This document shows, in pieces, positions 62,795 through 64,000 of a stretch of DNA of 64,000 bases. The DNA is from Psychrobacillus sp044762745 (GTDB taxonomy: Bacteria; Bacillota; Bacilli; Bacillales_A; Planococcaceae): assembly GCF_044762745.1 (NCBI RefSeq), contig NZ_JBIWEX010000005.1:137587-201586 (forward strand), given 5' to 3'. The notes under the pieces were generated by a model that was given only the letters and a program-made list of their open reading frames with translations, was not told where the DNA came from and made no database searches. A program made the position numbers and the translations under genes. The first letter of the stretch is position 1. Each line of letters starts with the position of its first letter.

Positions 62795-62807
62795 TTCCTT
62801 TTATCAT

Positions 62808-64000
62808 TTACAAAATATAGCTAAGTTCGTTTCTTAACTCGTAGATATTGACTTTAGTCCTCGGTGTAGGAAGTGGAAATTTCTTCAGGAATAAGGTGAA
62901 TTTCTCAAAATTGAAAGATTTCCTCTGACTCCTTTTATTCATCCACTTGAAGAGTAGTCTTTTCACTTTATCTACAAAATTTCTTACACTGCGAGTATTG
63001 TCAGTAATGCAATAATAATTAAAGTAGCCTATTAGTGACCTTTGAAGCCGTTCCATAATTTTGTGTATGTCCATGGTACGATTCTCTCTCAGCCATTTAT
63101 TGCACTCTTTTATCTTTACTCGCATCTTCTTACTGCTTGTTTTGCGCTTAACTCGAAAATTCCCCTGTTTGCTCCGACTGCAGAAATGAGTGAAACCCAG
63201 AAAATCAAATGTATCGGGTTTACCCGTTCTTTTCCATTTGTTGTTTTGTTCAGCGTATTTGCCGAAAGGCATAATCTTCGTTTTATCCTCCGAAATTTCA
63301 AGGTTGAATTTTTTCTTTAACCTAGCGACTAAGTCAAAGTAGAAGCCCTTGGCTTCGTTTTCACTTTGAAAACAACATACGAAGTCGTCCGCGTATCTCA
63401 CCATGTAAGCTTGACCTGCACAGGATTTCCGAACCACTTTTTCAAACCATAAATCCAAGACATAATGAAGGTATACATTCGCAAGTATTGGGGATATGAT
63501 ACCTCCTTGAGGGGTTCCTACATCTGTTTTGTAGTACTTTCCCTCCTCCATATATCCACCTTTTAGGAATCTAGCTATAATTCCTAAAAGATTTCGGTCA
63601 GCTATCTTGTGCTCCAGGAATTTCATCATCCATTCGTGACTGACATTATCAAAGAATCCCTTAATATCTACATCTACGATGTAATTGGTATGTCGCTCTT
63701 CTATATAAACATTGAGGATTTTGAGCGCATCGTGGCAACTTCGATTTGGTCGAAATCCGAACGAACAATCTAGGAAGATTGGTTCATAGATGGCATTTAG
63801 TATCTTTGCTATCCCTCTTTGAACAATTTTGTCTTCGTGGTCTGGAATACCAAGAGGTCTTTTCATCTTCGAGCCCGCTTTAGCGATGTATGTTCTTCTC
63901 ACTGGCACTGGTTTGTAGCTTCGCCTTTTCATTTTCTCGACAAGCTTCGCAATGTTTTCATCCAGATTTTCACCGTATTCTTCTTTTGTGATTTGCTTGA
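62808..64000 (-). CDS. ltrA: Group II intron reverse transcriptase/maturase, 5' end outside window
   Basis: About 396 residues are visible; the frame is open to the window edge (upstream residues include KQITKEEYGENLDENIAKL), so the ATG at 63932 is internal. RT motifs are RPLGIPDHEDKIVQRG, DCSFGFRPNRSCHDAL, VDVDIKGFFDNVSHEWM, GTPQGGIISPILANVYLHYVLD and the catalytic VRYADDFVCCF. The maturase region has QRSLIGYFNYYCI. The protein ends RNELSYIL without an HNH endonuclease domain. It should splice the intron and reverse-transcribe it into DNA targets. Confidence 0.93.
   Translation of the reverse strand, partial: KQITKEEYGENLDENIAKLVEKMKRRSYKPVPVRRTYIAKAGSKMKRPLGIPDHEDKIVQRGIAKILNAIYEPIFLDCSFGFRPNRSCHDALKILNVYIEERHTNYIVDVDIKGFFDNVSHEWMMKFLEHKIADRNLLGIIARFLKGGYMEEGKYYKTDVGTPQGGIISPILANVYLHYVLDLWFEKVVRKSCAGQAYMVRYADDFVCCFQSENEAKGFYFDLVARLKKKFNLEISEDKTKIMPFGKYAEQNNKWKRTGKPDTFDFLGFTHFCSRSKQGNFRVKRKTSSKKMRVKIKECNKWLRENRTMDIHKIMERLQRSLIGYFNYYCITDNTRSVRNFVDKVKRLLFKWMNKRSQRKSFNFEKFTLFLKKFPLPTPRTKVNIYELRNELSYIL

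Larger units (their letters stand above)
62703..64000 (-). mobile_element. Group II intron, 3' part (5' end outside window)
   Basis: On the minus strand the element runs from beyond 64000 to 62703. It contains a reverse transcriptase/maturase gene, a domain V hairpin (62761-62794) and a domain VI stem. It ends CTACTCGAC, fitting the A-Y rule for intron 3' ends. The following bases CGGATGAGTGAG belong to repeat B3, so the boundary is read by comparison with intact copy B1. Confidence 0.88.

Overview
The window is chromosomal DNA of a low-GC Gram-positive bacterium of the Bacillales. Evidence: AGGAGG-type ribosome binding sites with many TTG and GTG starts, LCP cell-wall ligases, a Bacillus-type SecA2, an SLH-domain protein, Bacillus-like guaC, patA, cdaR and ykoGH-like genes, and candidate CodY and CcpA sites. 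Gene content and the GC-rich palindromic intergenic repeats suggest a member of the Planococcaceae/Caryophanaceae (Psychrobacillus- or Lysinibacillus-like). That placement is from memory of such genomes, not from a search. I saw no rRNA, tRNA, CRISPR array or prophage.

Region 1 (1-16832, all minus strand) is one long surface-polysaccharide operon. In transcription order it holds a TagO/WecA initiating transferase, DegT aminotransferase, Wzz-like protein, Gfo/Idh oxidoreductase, UDP-GlcNAc 6-dehydrogenase, hexapeptide acetyltransferase, Wzx flippase, asparagine-synthase-like amidotransferase, UDP-GlcNAc 2-epimerase-like enzyme, Wzy-like polymerase, two GT4 glycosyltransferases, GalU, a third GT4, and an LCP ligase cut by the window edge. 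The five sugar enzymes match the WbpA-B-E-D-I route to UDP-2,3-diacetamido-2,3-dideoxymannuronic acid, so the product may be a secondary cell-wall polymer.

Region 2 (17051-25300) holds an uncharacterised gene, a large secreted phosphodiester glycosidase, a secreted beta-propeller protein and, divergently, secA2. Wall-associated proteins recur further on: an LCP protein at 27054, a 5'-nucleotidase at 37124, an SLH protein at 49268 and an NlpC/P60 peptidase at 54534.

Region 3 (25504-62493) is mostly metabolic: pgi, patA, a glycolate-oxidase-type flavoprotein, guaC, an amidohydrolase / N-acylamino-acid-racemase / YkvI transporter operon, proline dehydrogenase, an OmpR-type two-component system with a PepSY protein, ilvE with a class-I glutamine amidotransferase-like hydrolase, a glycerate permease and kinase divergent from a CdaR regulator, a chemoreceptor, gdhA, and a YfcC transporter with an M20 amidohydrolase.

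The intergenic DNA is unusually structured. Three tracts carry a short word repeated at exact 21-nt steps (25317-25400, 30707-31000, 57530-57600). Two families of GC-rich interspersed palindromic repeats are present: family A at 17051, 40697 and 57013, and family B at 12621, 57117, 57804 and 62604. A single RAYT transposase lies at 44795. A group II intron (62703 to beyond 64000) has inserted inside a family B copy.
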